From the NCBI GenBank assembly GCA_002412595.1, contig DHVJ01000051.1, forward strand, positions 15,665 through 51,992: 36,328 nucleotides of DNA. Reading direction: 5' to 3'. This stretch comes from Anaerolineaceae bacterium UBA5211 (GTDB taxonomy: Bacteria > Chloroflexota > Anaerolineae > Anaerolineales > Anaerolineaceae). Position 1 is the first letter of the stretch. Every line of letters begins with the position of its first letter. The notes below the pieces were generated by a model, which worked only from the letters and a program-made list of their open reading frames with translations, had not been told where the DNA came from and searched no databases. Of this stretch, positions 27,812 through 35,972 are shown in pieces. The translations under genes were made by a program, and so were the position numbers.

Positions 27812-29044
27812 ATGACGGAAGTTCTTGACCGTTTTTTACGTTACGTGAAAATCAACACGCGTTCGGATGAATTCATCCTGGATCGCACCCCCACCACTGA
27901 CGTTCAGTGGGACTTGGCACGTCTGCTCGAAAAAGAGCTGATGGAACTGGGCCTGCAGGATGTGGCCTTGAATGAACAATGCTTCCTGACCGCCACCCTG
28001 CCCGCCAACACCGACAAAAAACTGCCAGTGATCGGTTTTCTGGCGCACATCGACACCTCTCCGGATTTCAACGGCGAGGGTGTCAAACCGCAGATCATCG
28101 AGAATTACGATGGCGGCGACATTCCCCTGAAGGGCAAGGCCGGCATGCTGCTTTCGCCCAAGGAATTTCCCGACCTGCTCAATTACGTCGGCCAGACCCT
28201 CATCACCACTGACGGCACCACGCTGTTGGGCGCAGACGATAAATCCGGTGTGTCCGAGATCATCACCGCTATGGCCTTTCTGCTGGCCCACCCAGAAATC
28301 AAGCACGGTAAGATCCGCGTGGCTTTCACGCCCGACGAGGAAACCGGCATGGGTATCACCCATTTCGATGTCAAAGCTTTTGGCGCCGATTTTGCTTACA
28401 CATTGGACGGCGGTAAATTGGGCGAGTTGGAATTTGAGAATTTCAACGCCTCACAAGCTACCGTCACTGTGCACGGCAAATCCGTCCATCCGGGCGATGC
28501 CAAGGGCGTGCTGGTCAATGCCCAACTGGTCTTCATGGAGTTCAACGCCATGCTGCCGGTCGAGCAGCGCCCCGAGTTCACTGCCGGGCGCGAGGGCTTT
28601 TTCCACCTGCTCAAGACCGCCGAGGGAGGGGTCGAACAGGCCAAAGGTTTCTACCTGATCCGCGACCACGACGCGCACAAATTTGAAGTGAAAGAGCAGC
28701 TCATGCGCGATGCGGCCGACTTCATCAACCGCAAATATGGCGCAGGCACGGTTGAGGTTAATATCAAGGAGCAGTACCGCAATATGCGTGAGAAATTGGA
28801 ACCGGTCTTCCACGTGGTGGAAACCGCTCAGCAGGCGCTGCAGGAACTGGGCATCCAGCCCATCGTCAACCCCATCCGAGGCGGCACGGACGGCGCGCAG
28901 CTCTCCTATAGAGGATTGCCCACCCCCAACCTGTTCACCGGCGGGCACAACTTCCACGGGCCGTATGAATTTGCCAATGTTGAAACCATGGAAAAAGCCG
29001 TGCAGGTAATAATAAGGATTATCGAGCTTTATACCAATAAATAA
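27812..29044 (+). CDS. pepT: Peptidase T (tripeptidase)
   Basis: A 410-aa M20-family aminotripeptidase using two zinc ions to release N-terminal residues from tripeptides in the cytoplasm. Hallmarks in order are the N-terminus FLRYVKINTRSDE, GFLAHIDTSPDFNG (metal His and catalytic Asp), LLGADDKSGVSEI (bridging Asp), FTPDEETGMG (catalytic and metal Glu), YTLDGG, and the C-terminal NPIRGGTDGAQLSYRGLPTP with NLFTGGHNFHGPYEF supplying the last ligand His. Length is normal and all catalytic residues are present. AGGAG lies about ten bases before the ATG. It stands alone, divergent from holB. Confidence 0.95.
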   Translation: MTEVLDRFLRYVKINTRSDEFILDRTPTTDVQWDLARLLEKELMELGLQDVALNEQCFLTATLPANTDKKLPVIGFLAHIDTSPDFNGEGVKPQIIENYDGGDIPLKGKAGMLLSPKEFPDLLNYVGQTLITTDGTTLLGADDKSGVSEIITAMAFLLAHPEIKHGKIRVAFTPDEETGMGITHFDVKAFGADFAYTLDGGKLGELEFENFNASQATVTVHGKSVHPGDAKGVLVNAQLVFMEFNAMLPVEQRPEFTAGREGFFHLLKTAEGGVEQAKGFYLIRDHDAHKFEVKEQLMRDAADFINRKYGAGTVEVNIKEQYRNMREKLEPVFHVVETAQQALQELGIQPIVNPIRGGTDGAQLSYRGLPTPNLFTGGHNFHGPYEFANVETMEKAVQVIIRIIELYTNK

Positions 29045-29060
29045 TTTACATGTTTGGCAT

Positions 29061-29088
29061 TTGCAAATAGCCAAATCACCAGTATAAT
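29061..29088 (+). promoter_or_regulatory. Promoter of the small RNA upstream of the Abi gene
   Basis: TTGCAA (29061-29066), 16 bp, TATAAT (29083-29088). Transcription would start near 29095, right before the hairpin at 29101-29142. Confidence 0.65.
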
Positions 29089-29094
29089 AACAAT

Positions 29095-29147
29095 AACAGA
29101 ACCCACCACGCCTCTGCCTTTGGCATGCGGACCGAGGTGGGTCTTTT
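29095..29147 (+). ncRNA. Small terminated RNA upstream of the HEPN Abi gene
   Basis: ACCCACC (29101-29107) pairs with GGTGGGT (29136-29142), enclosing TGCC/GGCA around TTT and a CCTC that could pair alternatively with GAGG; CTTTT follows. From the promoter at 29061-29088 this gives an RNA of about 50 nt. Structured RNAs upstream of abiF-type genes have been reported, and this one may be of that kind. Alternatively it is an attenuator of the Abi gene. Confidence 0.55.
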
Positions 29148-29148
29148 A

Positions 29149-29154
29149 TATAAT
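29149..29154 (+). promoter_or_regulatory. -10 box of the Abi gene (leaderless type)
   Basis: TATAAT followed by TACACA and the ATG at 29161. No ribosome-binding site precedes the ATG, so a leaderless transcript starting here is the simplest way to translate the gene. The -35 region falls inside the RNA hairpin and is weak. Confidence 0.45.
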
Positions 29155-29160
29155 TACACA

Positions 29161-30018
29161 ATGAATCTTAAACCAGCACTAACCATTCAAGAACAATTAG
29201 ATCTCTTAAGAAAAAGAGGTTTGGTAATTGACAATTCTCAATCCGCAGAAAAGTTTTTAATAAAAAATAATTATTATCGCCTTAATATCTATTTTCATAA
29301 ATTCATGGTTGATGAAAACTGCTTTCGTCATGGAATCCAATTTAGTCAAATCATTTCTATCTACAATACTGACAGCTGGTTGAGAAACAAACTGCTTATT
29401 TTGTTGGAACCAATTGAGGTCAACGTTAAGACCAGAATTGCGCATCATATGGCTCTTAAGTATGGGCCAGATTGTTTCTATGATAAAGACGTTTATGAAA
29501 GTGAAAGATATTATTGTGATATCTATAAAATTTTTGAAAATGAATTACGTCGCCGCCAGAAAGATTCTGTAGTAATTCATCACCAGATGAATTATGAGGG
29601 CAAATTTCCTTTGTGGGTTCTCATTGAATTTCTCAGCTTCAATACTACTTCTAAATTCTTCAACATTTTACCTTCCATAGACAGAAAAGAAATTTCTGGT
29701 GAAGCTTTTTCATTAAAGGATGTTTATCTTACGCAATGGTTGCATTGCCTCAGTGTCTTACGAAATATTTGTGCGCATTATGGTTATCTTTATAGAAGAG
29801 AGCATTCTCTTAAACCAAGATTATTAAAAGAATACAAGGGGATAATTCACGAAAATAACACTCTATTTACTTTATGTCTAATTCTAAAAAAGCTATCAGA
29901 TAAAGAAAACTGGAAAATGTTTATCATTGAAGTAGCTAATAAAGAAATAAATTGCGACTCTTTTAATTTATGTGACTATGGTTTTTTACCCGAATGGCAA
30001 AACATATTAATTGACTAG
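29161..30018 (+). CDS. Abi-family HEPN protein (AbiD/AbiF type)
   Basis: A 285-aa protein of the Abi_2 family, linked to abortive phage infection. The N-terminus (ALTIQEQLDLLRKRGLVIDN, KFLIKNNYYRLNIYFHKF) is the usual Abi_2 opening, and residues about 75-100 (RNKLLILLEPIEVNVKTRIA) continue it. The HEPN RNase motif R-N-x3-H is present as RNICAHY (Arg 201, Asn 202, His 206), so it may be an active ribonuclease. The gene is far more AT-rich than pepT and pcrA on either side, showing recent transfer. A short terminated RNA with its own promoter lies directly upstream and may restrain it, as an RNA antitoxin would. Confidence 0.85.
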   Translation: MNLKPALTIQEQLDLLRKRGLVIDNSQSAEKFLIKNNYYRLNIYFHKFMVDENCFRHGIQFSQIISIYNTDSWLRNKLLILLEPIEVNVKTRIAHHMALKYGPDCFYDKDVYESERYYCDIYKIFENELRRRQKDSVVIHHQMNYEGKFPLWVLIEFLSFNTTSKFFNILPSIDRKEISGEAFSLKDVYLTQWLHCLSVLRNICAHYGYLYRREHSLKPRLLKEYKGIIHENNTLFTLCLILKKLSDKENWKMFIIEVANKEINCDSFNLCDYGFLPEWQNILID

Positions 30019-30077
30019 ATAAATTTTATCAATGAAGTTTTTCTGGCTAGCAATTTTAAGGAATACATCTGAATAGT

Positions 30078-30098
30078 ATTGTACGATTCGGGTACAAT
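30078..30098. promoter_or_regulatory. Palindromic operator at the pcrA promoter
   Basis: ATTGTAC (30078-30084), seven bases, GTACAAT (30092-30098): perfect arms. TACAAT (30093-30098) is a likely -10 box for pcrA, 13 bases before its ATG. The core TGTAC-N7-GTACA parallels TGTTC-N7-GAACA at 5786 and 22049. A LexA-type repressor would fit a helicase gene that is SOS-controlled in other bacteria, but this is inference. Confidence 0.5.
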
Positions 30099-30111
30099 CA
30101 TCAATCGACAT

Positions 30112-32298
30112 ATGGAAGCCTTAAAGAACTTAAATCCCCAACAACATGAAGCTGTAACCTCTTCCGCCAGACAATTATTAGTTTTAGCCGGACCGGGTTC
30201 CGGAAAGACGCGCGTGCTCACGCAGCGCATTGCCTACCTGGTCAACGAAACCGGGGCCAACCCGCACAACATCCTGGCAGTTACTTTCACCAACAAAGCC
30301 GCGCGGGAGATGCGCACGCGCCTGGAGCGCATGCTGGGCAAGGGCGTGAATGCACTCTGGCTGGGCACGTTTCATGCCATTTGCGCACGCATCTTACGCA
30401 GTGAAGCAGCCGCGCTGCCTTTCGACGCCAACTTTGTCATCATGGATGCCGACGACCAGCAATCCATCATAAAACGCGTGCTCAAGGAATTGAACATCGA
30501 CGACAAGCTGTACCGCCCGGCCAGCATCCACAACGTTATTTCCAACGCCAAGAACGCCATGCAAGGTCCGGGTCAGGTGAAATCGCGCACTTACCGTGAG
30601 GAAATTTCCAAACGGGTTTATGAACAATACGAAAAGATTCTGCGCAGCAGCAACGCGCTCGATTTCGATGACCTGCTTCTTTGGAGCGTGCGCCTGTTTG
30701 AAGAAAACCCCCAGATACGCGAAAAATACGGCCAGCGCTTCGAACACGTGCTGGTAGATGAATTTCAGGATACCAATCAGGCCCAATATGATCTCTTGAA
30801 GCATCTTTCTTGTGTTCATCACTGCCTCTTTGTTGTCGGTGATGAAGACCAATCCATCTACCGCTGGCGCGGCGCGGATTACCGCAATGTGCTGCGCTTT
30901 CAAAGCGATTATCCTAAATCGGAAAAAATCCTGCTCGAGCGCAACTACCGCTCCACCCAAAATGTGCTGGATGCCGCCCAGGCAGTCATCAACCAGAACA
31001 AATCGCGCACGCCCAAAAACCTGTATTCCAAGCGCGGCGATGGCCCGCTCATCAGCCTGTATGACGCGGTGGACGATCATGCCGAAGCGGCTTACGTGGT
31101 GGACGATATCGCAGACCGCATGGCTTCCGGCCAGCAAGGCGGGGAGTTTGCCATCATGTACCGCACCAATGCCCAATCCCGTCTGCTGGAAGAAGCTTTC
31201 CTGCGCGCCAACTTGCCTTACCGCCTGGTGGGTGCCCAACGTTTTTACGGCCGCCGCGAGGTGAAGGACATTATCTCCTTCCTGCGGTTGGTGCATAACA
31301 GCTACGACTCGGTCAGTCTGGCACGCGTTATTAACGTGCCGCCGCGCGGGGTGGGCAGCAAAACATTGGTTGACCTCAACACGATCGCGCAGGCGAACGA
31401 TTTGACTGCCAGCGAAGTGCTGCTCTCATTGGGAGAGCAAAGGGACCAATCTCGATATTGGGAACCCTTCTCCAGCCGCGGCGCCAGTATGCTGTCGGAT
31501 TTCGGCGCGCTGCTGGTTAACTGGCGTAAATTCAGCCAGAATAATTCCCTGCCGGAGCTATTCGACCGTATCCTCAAGGATATCGGTTACCAGGCGTACA
31601 TCGACGACGGCAGCGAGATGGGCGCCGGACGCTGGGAGAACGTGCTGGAGCTGCGCCGCATTGCCTACGAATATGAAGAACGCGGCATGACGGAATTTCT
31701 GGAAAATATTGCCCTGGTTTCAGACCAGGATACCGTGCCGGAGGAAAATGACGCACCCACCCTGTTGACCCTGCACGCGGCCAAAGGGTTGGAATTTTCG
31801 CATGTGTATATTGTTGGGCTGGATGAAGGCTTGCTGCCACACAGCCGTTCGCTGGAAGACCCGGAAGAAATGGCCGAAGAACGGCGCCTGTTTTATGTGG
31901 GTATCACCCGCGCCAAAAACCATCTCACCCTGGTGCGCGCCGGCCAGCGCAGCAATTACGGCCGCTTTGAATACACCATGGAATCGCGCTTCATTGATGA
32001 CATCCCGGAAGAACTGATCAAACGCGAAGGCGTGCGTCTGGGTGTGCAGCGCCTGACCCCCCTCAGCCACCCGCGCTGGGAGCCGTCCTCATATGAAAAA
32101 AGTCCTGTAAAAAGCAAACCAGAGCCCAAGCAACCGCGCTATTCAGCCGGCATGCGTGTGATACACGCTACCTGGGGCAGCGGATTGGTTGTGGAAACCC
32201 GTATTTTAGGCAACGATGAAACTGTCACAGTCATGTTCGAATCGGTGGGGCTGAAACGGCTGGCGGCTTCGGTAGCACGCCTGGAAATTGTAAGCTAA
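30112..32298 (+). CDS. pcrA: UvrD/PcrA-type 3'-5' DNA helicase
   Basis: A 728-aa superfamily 1A helicase acting in nucleotide excision repair and removal of blocks from DNA. Motifs in order: I GPGSGKT (27-33), Ia TFTNKAAREM, II VDEFQDTN, III GDEDQSIYRWRGAD, IV LERNYRST, V TLHAAKGLEFSHVYIVGLDE, VI RRLFYVGITRAKNHL. A Tudor-like C-terminus (GMRVIHATWGSGLVVETRIL) is typical of PcrA. All motifs are intact. I start at ATG 30112 (MEALKNLNPQQ), the usual N-terminus; the upstream codons lie in the operator and promoter. Either pcrA or uvrD would be a correct label. Confidence 0.93.
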   Translation: MEALKNLNPQQHEAVTSSARQLLVLAGPGSGKTRVLTQRIAYLVNETGANPHNILAVTFTNKAAREMRTRLERMLGKGVNALWLGTFHAICARILRSEAAALPFDANFVIMDADDQQSIIKRVLKELNIDDKLYRPASIHNVISNAKNAMQGPGQVKSRTYREEISKRVYEQYEKILRSSNALDFDDLLLWSVRLFEENPQIREKYGQRFEHVLVDEFQDTNQAQYDLLKHLSCVHHCLFVVGDEDQSIYRWRGADYRNVLRFQSDYPKSEKILLERNYRSTQNVLDAAQAVINQNKSRTPKNLYSKRGDGPLISLYDAVDDHAEAAYVVDDIADRMASGQQGGEFAIMYRTNAQSRLLEEAFLRANLPYRLVGAQRFYGRREVKDIISFLRLVHNSYDSVSLARVINVPPRGVGSKTLVDLNTIAQANDLTASEVLLSLGEQRDQSRYWEPFSSRGASMLSDFGALLVNWRKFSQNNSLPELFDRILKDIGYQAYIDDGSEMGAGRWENVLELRRIAYEYEERGMTEFLENIALVSDQDTVPEENDAPTLLTLHAAKGLEFSHVYIVGLDEGLLPHSRSLEDPEEMAEERRLFYVGITRAKNHLTLVRAGQRSNYGRFEYTMESRFIDDIPEELIKREGVRLGVQRLTPLSHPRWEPSSYEKSPVKSKPEPKQPRYSAGMRVIHATWGSGLVVETRILGNDETVTVMFESVGLKRLAASVARLEIVS

Positions 32299-33464
32299 CC
32301 GCCCGCAGCGATGAAGGCGAAAGAATCGCCCACGCGCCGGATAGTATCTTCATACGTACCGGAATTCTCATCCGCATATTTAAAGGTCAGGATATAAGCT
32401 GTATTATCATCCAGCCAGAAAAAGCTGAATCCGTAAATAGCTTCTTTATCGATTTGCCAGTCAACGCGGATACGCCCATCGGGCAGCACCTCATTGGCAC
32501 GGATGCGCATATCCTCACCATCCAGCGCCTTCATGATAGGGATGGAAATCTGGCCGATATCCTTGCTTTGCAAGTCCGCTTGCGCGTCATACGCTATAAC
32601 CTCCACCGCGGTCTGTTCGTCCGGTGAAATCATCGTATCCAAGACGGAACCTTGCGGGCCTTCCTGCCCCAATGTGAAAGTCCAACCCATCGGCGCAGTC
32701 AGATTGAACTGGTCATTGGGTGATTGATACGTGCGCATAAAACGGTAGATCATTTTATCGCTGACGTAACCGCTGCGGGTTTCCAGGCTTTCTATGACTG
32801 CCTGAAAACCGGGTTGGTAGGCTTCCCACACTTTGCTTAATGCGTTGAAAGAAAACGCGTAGATCGCCGCGCCGCGCTGAACGAACACGTCCTGCGCGAA
32901 CCAGGTAAAACCGTTTTTTTGATACGAGGAAATATAAACGGCTTGTCCTTCTACGATTTGCTTATCCAACAACTGGTAACTGTCCACGCTGCTGTATAAC
33001 GCAGTCATCGTGGCCGCCAGGTAACGTTCAAAATCATCCTGGTCCAAAGCGTATCCGCTGGATTCCAGGACCGCTTCCAGCCAAGCAATTTTATCGGGAG
33101 CCTCAAAGCGGACTTTATCGTCAGTCTCAAAGGCCAGTTTCCAACCCAGGGGTACGGAGATGCTAAGCGCCTGGGAAGGCAACGTGTAAGGCGTATCGTC
33201 CAACGCCAGTGGTTCGGGCGTGGAGGTGGGTGGAACAGCGGTGGCTTCGGGCGTGCCCATCAGGTTCGATTGGGCTTCCACGCGCGTGGATGTCTTTTCG
33301 TAACCGGGCGCCATTTTGACCCGCGGACCGCCGGCACAGCCCATCAAAACCAGGCAGAGCAAAACAGCCGCAAAAAAACTGCCAGTCCTGTTTTCCTTGG
33401 AACGATCTGCGGGACTGTCTGTTTGTTTATTCAAAGGTCGTATAGGCAAAGGAATCAATAACAT
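32295..33464 (-). CDS. Lipoprotein, PsbP-like repeats, paralogue 2
   Basis: A 389-aa predicted lipoprotein. The hydrophobic segment SFFAAVLLCLVLMGC ends in a lipobox and is followed by a Thr/Pro/Glu linker. Two similar beta domains follow, beginning near LPSQALSISVPLGWKLAFET and SPNDQFNLTAPMGWTFTLGQ; the 'f-x-l-x-x-P-x-g-W' opening is that of PsbP-like or serine-protease-associated lipoproteins. The 412-aa upstream neighbour has the same two-domain plan. The genes overlap by 38 bp if the first ATG (33464) is used; a TTG near 33446 or later may be the true start since about 28 residues precede the signal peptide. Function unknown. It converges on pcrA with a 4-bp overlap. Confidence 0.7.
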   Translation of the reverse strand: MLLIPLPIRPLNKQTDSPADRSKENRTGSFFAAVLLCLVLMGCAGGPRVKMAPGYEKTSTRVEAQSNLMGTPEATAVPPTSTPEPLALDDTPYTLPSQALSISVPLGWKLAFETDDKVRFEAPDKIAWLEAVLESSGYALDQDDFERYLAATMTALYSSVDSYQLLDKQIVEGQAVYISSYQKNGFTWFAQDVFVQRGAAIYAFSFNALSKVWEAYQPGFQAVIESLETRSGYVSDKMIYRFMRTYQSPNDQFNLTAPMGWTFTLGQEGPQGSVLDTMISPDEQTAVEVIAYDAQADLQSKDIGQISIPIMKALDGEDMRIRANEVLPDGRIRVDWQIDKEAIYGFSFFWLDDNTAYILTFKYADENSGTYEDTIRRVGDSFAFIAAGG

Positions 33465-34665
33465 CTTCCAATACCGGCATATACAAGTCTTTGGTTGCCG
33501 GTTCCCAAATCACACTAAAGATATATAGGGAGGTACCGCTGGAATCGAAATAAGTGATTCCCTGCACACCTTTCATCTCACCATACCATTCCAGCCGTTC
33601 GCGTCCATCCTGCAGCGCTTTATCGGTTGATGCGCGCAGGTCCCAGCCATAAAGTACGCGCATGATTTCCAGCGTTTTTACGCCTTTGGTCTCCTGCGAA
33701 ATGTTGGAGCCTTTGCTGAAAATGGCCACCTGCACACCGGCACGTCCGTCAGGCGAAGTGAAACCTTCCACTACCGTGCGATCGATGCTGGCCGCATCAG
33801 CAAATTTTGACCAGGAGGTAGGAACTTCCAGAGTAAAGATCTGCTCACGGGAGGTATATTCCTTGCGGAAGGCATAAATGGTTGCACCGGACATCGCGCT
33901 GGGGTTCAGAATCGCTTTCTGCAGCAATTCGTCAAATGCCGGGCGGTAGTTTTCCAATTGAGTCTGAACACTGGCAAAAGTAAAATGATAGACAGCGGCT
34001 CCGGAACGGACAAAGCGATCAATGCTCTGCCAGTAAACGTCTCCCACCCGCCAGGTAGCTTCGTTGATCAGCGTGCCTTCGGATTCCTCCTGCGAAACCA
34101 GGATATACGCCTTGACATCTCCATATGAACTGACCAGTTCTGCCCGAGCCATAGCGAGAAAATCTTCCTGAACCAGTTCATAACCGGTTCCTGTCACTGT
34201 CACGATAACCTCGCTGGTGTTGGTCAGGTTATGGCAGTCCACACGATATTCGCCTGTTTCACTGCAATTCCAGTTCTCCGGGAAATTTACCGTGAACGCG
34301 TTGGAAGGTGAAACATAGGGCTGTTTGGTAAGAGTGATCTCCTCAGCTGGTTCCAGCGGCACTTGTTCGGCCGGCATTTCGGCCAGCGTTTCAGCCTTTT
34401 CACCTGCGGGTTCGGCGGGTCCAATTGCTTCGCCTTCCACATCTTCCAGAAGCCCGGGCTCAACCGGCGTTCCTGCCGGGGCCGGCTGCTCTTCCAAAGT
34501 CGGGACAATTTCAGCTGTACTGGTTTCTTCTGCTGCGGCTGCCGCCACTGTGGGGGATGCCGCGGTCGATTGGCCTGAACAGCCAGCTAGCAGCGCCAAT
34601 AACAACAGGGAAATGGTCAAATTCTTTAAATAAGCATTCATAGGTTTCTCGCTACTTTTTTGCAT
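33427..34665 (-). CDS. Lipoprotein, PsbP-like repeats, paralogue 1
   Basis: A 412-aa predicted lipoprotein. The signal peptide LTISLLLLALLAGC has a clear lipobox, then comes an Ala/Glu/Pro-rich linker of about 80 residues. Two PsbP-like domains follow, starting at SPSNAFTVNFPENWNCSETG and YTSREQIFTLEVPTSWSKFA. It is a paralogue of the next gene (shared IYxFxxxYxSxxxxFxLxxPxxW and DGRxRxxW patterns) and is translated first in the pair. TATAAT on the minus strand (34672-34677) ends six bases before the ATG, so the start at 34665 is supported as leaderless; MNAYLKN at 34641 is the alternative. Probably a surface-anchored sensor or binding protein; ligand unknown. Confidence 0.72.
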   Translation of the reverse strand: MQKSSEKPMNAYLKNLTISLLLLALLAGCSGQSTAASPTVAAAAAEETSTAEIVPTLEEQPAPAGTPVEPGLLEDVEGEAIGPAEPAGEKAETLAEMPAEQVPLEPAEEITLTKQPYVSPSNAFTVNFPENWNCSETGEYRVDCHNLTNTSEVIVTVTGTGYELVQEDFLAMARAELVSSYGDVKAYILVSQEESEGTLINEATWRVGDVYWQSIDRFVRSGAAVYHFTFASVQTQLENYRPAFDELLQKAILNPSAMSGATIYAFRKEYTSREQIFTLEVPTSWSKFADAASIDRTVVEGFTSPDGRAGVQVAIFSKGSNISQETKGVKTLEIMRVLYGWDLRASTDKALQDGRERLEWYGEMKGVQGITYFDSSGTSLYIFSVIWEPATKDLYMPVLEDVIDSFAYTTFE

Positions 34666-34671
34666 ATATGA

Positions 34672-34677
34672 ATTATA
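34672..34677 (-). promoter_or_regulatory. -10 box of the lipoprotein pair (leaderless type)
   Basis: TATAAT on the minus strand, then TCATAT and ATG at 34665. No good -35 is seen. It matches the spacing found at guaA, holB, rnd and the Abi gene. Confidence 0.45.
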
Positions 34678-34777
34678 ACTGCCACACGACCCGATTGCAC
34701 GATTCGCTTAAATCGTTCTGCCGGCTTGGATATACGGCTATAATCTGGATAGAGTTATTCGTACAGGAGGAGTTCGT

Positions 34778-35140
34778 ATGACACAAAAACAGCACATGAA
34801 CCATCTTCCGCTTGTGACCCGCATCGCACGCATCTCAGCCGTCGCTTATGCCCTTTTTCTCAGTATCTTCGCGCTGGATGTATTCGAACCCGGGCTTTCC
34901 ACCGGTCAAGTTTTGGTTGCCTTGGGCATACACTTGCTGCCCAGTCTGGTTATATTGCTCTTTCTGTGGATCGCATGGAAAAATCCCATCATCGGTGGAT
35001 TGCTATTCATCCTGGTTGGTATTGCTTACATTATCGAAGCCGGCGGGCAGGCATTTCTGACCTATTTATTGATCGCCGGAATTCCTATCCTGATCGGCCT
35101 GTTATTCCTGTGGGGCTACCGCCTCGCTCGGAAAGTATAA
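34778..35140 (+). CDS. Small four-segment membrane protein
   Basis: A 120-aa integral membrane protein with about four hydrophobic segments: IARISAVAYALFLSIFALDV, GQVLVALGIHLLPSLVILLF, PIIGGLLFILVGIAYIIEAG and LTYLLIAGIPILIGLLFLWG. The arrangement resembles DUF-type small membrane proteins common in Anaerolineae and Firmicutes, of unknown role. It has a strong AGGAGG ribosome-binding site and TATAAT at 34739-34744, so unlike several neighbours it has a normal leader. Monocistronic. Confidence 0.7.
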   Translation: MTQKQHMNHLPLVTRIARISAVAYALFLSIFALDVFEPGLSTGQVLVALGIHLLPSLVILLFLWIAWKNPIIGGLLFILVGIAYIIEAGGQAFLTYLLIAGIPILIGLLFLWGYRLARKV

Positions 35141-35351
35141 GTCCAATCACTGCTACAGTACCAGCTACATGGATATCAACCAGAAAATTGTTTATCCGTG
35201 TCCATCGTTGGCTAGAGAATAAAAGGCCAGAACAACAGAAATCCTGACATTCAAGATAATCTGCGGATATCTACCAAAAAGAATTTTTCTGTGTTTATCC
35301 GTGTTTATCTGTGGTTAACAAAAAATGTTTTTCACACTAAAAGAGAAGTCT
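35141..35351 (+). repeat. Divergent leader repeat and intergenic stretch
   Basis: TTATCCGTGTCCATCGTTGG at about 35190 and TTTATCCGTGTTTATCTGTG followed by GTTAAC at about 35297-35319 are looser relatives of the ATCTGTG leader repeats in the phage block, again directly before a gene. This shows the family is not limited to the phage region. Confidence 0.6.
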
Positions 35352-35918
35352 ATGCATAATAAAATCTCCACTTGGTTGTACCGCATCTCTAGCAGCTATC
35401 TTGCAATCATCAGCACGGTAATTTTTATGCTTTTCCTCATCCTGGTCATGCCCGACCAAACCGCACAGGCAGCCCTTTACAGCGCCGAGGCCGGTGCACC
35501 GGATACTACAGTGTTTTATTCCGTAGATAATCTACTGCATATGGCAGAATCTTACGGTGAACAGGGCCGCCAGGCCTATATCCACGCGCGCTTCACCTTT
35601 GACCTGGCATTCCCATTGGTGTACACCTTTTTCCTGGCAGTCTGCACAAGTTGGATGCTGGATCGGTTACGCCTGTCGGGCAACAATTGGCGGCTTTTAA
35701 ACCTGCTGCCGCTGGCAGCTATGGTATTCGACTTTCTGGAAAATAGCTGTACGGCAATCGTGATGGCCGCCTACCCGCACGGCCGCCCATTGGCAGCCCA
35801 ACTGGCGGTCATTTTTACGCCTATGAAATGGCTGTTCGTAGCGGCCGCTTTTGTGCTGTTAGTCGTTGCCAGCCTCCTGATCAGTATCAGGTCAATCCGG
35901 GAGCGGAAAAATCATTAA
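35352..35918 (+). CDS. Four-segment membrane protein
   Basis: A 188-aa membrane protein of unknown function. Hydrophobic segments: SSSYLAIISTVIFMLFLILV, FTFDLAFPLVYTFFLAVCTS, LLNLLPLAAMVFDFLENSC and WLFVAAAFVLLVVASLLISI. The first loop (about 50 residues with ALYSAEAGAPDTTVFYSVDN) is probably outside. FDFLENSCTAIVMAAYP within the third segment is a conserved feature of a family of uncharacterised bacterial membrane proteins I have seen but cannot name. The ATG of MHNKIST is chosen because GAGA precedes it; an earlier ATG at 35325 lies against the leader repeat. A terminator follows. Confidence 0.65.
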   Translation: MHNKISTWLYRISSSYLAIISTVIFMLFLILVMPDQTAQAALYSAEAGAPDTTVFYSVDNLLHMAESYGEQGRQAYIHARFTFDLAFPLVYTFFLAVCTSWMLDRLRLSGNNWRLLNLLPLAAMVFDFLENSCTAIVMAAYPHGRPLAAQLAVIFTPMKWLFVAAAFVLLVVASLLISIRSIRERKNH

Positions 35919-35922
35919 ACCA

Positions 35923-35952
35923 AAAAGGAGCGGAATTTCATCCGCTCCTTTT
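35923..35952. terminator. Bidirectional terminator
   Basis: AAAAGGAGCGGA (35923-35934) pairs with TCCGCTCCTTTT (35941-35952) around ATTTCA, giving T-runs in both directions. It separates the membrane-protein gene from the convergent peptidase gene. Confidence 0.85.
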
Positions 35953-35972
35953 ACTTTCTTATCCCGAACCAA

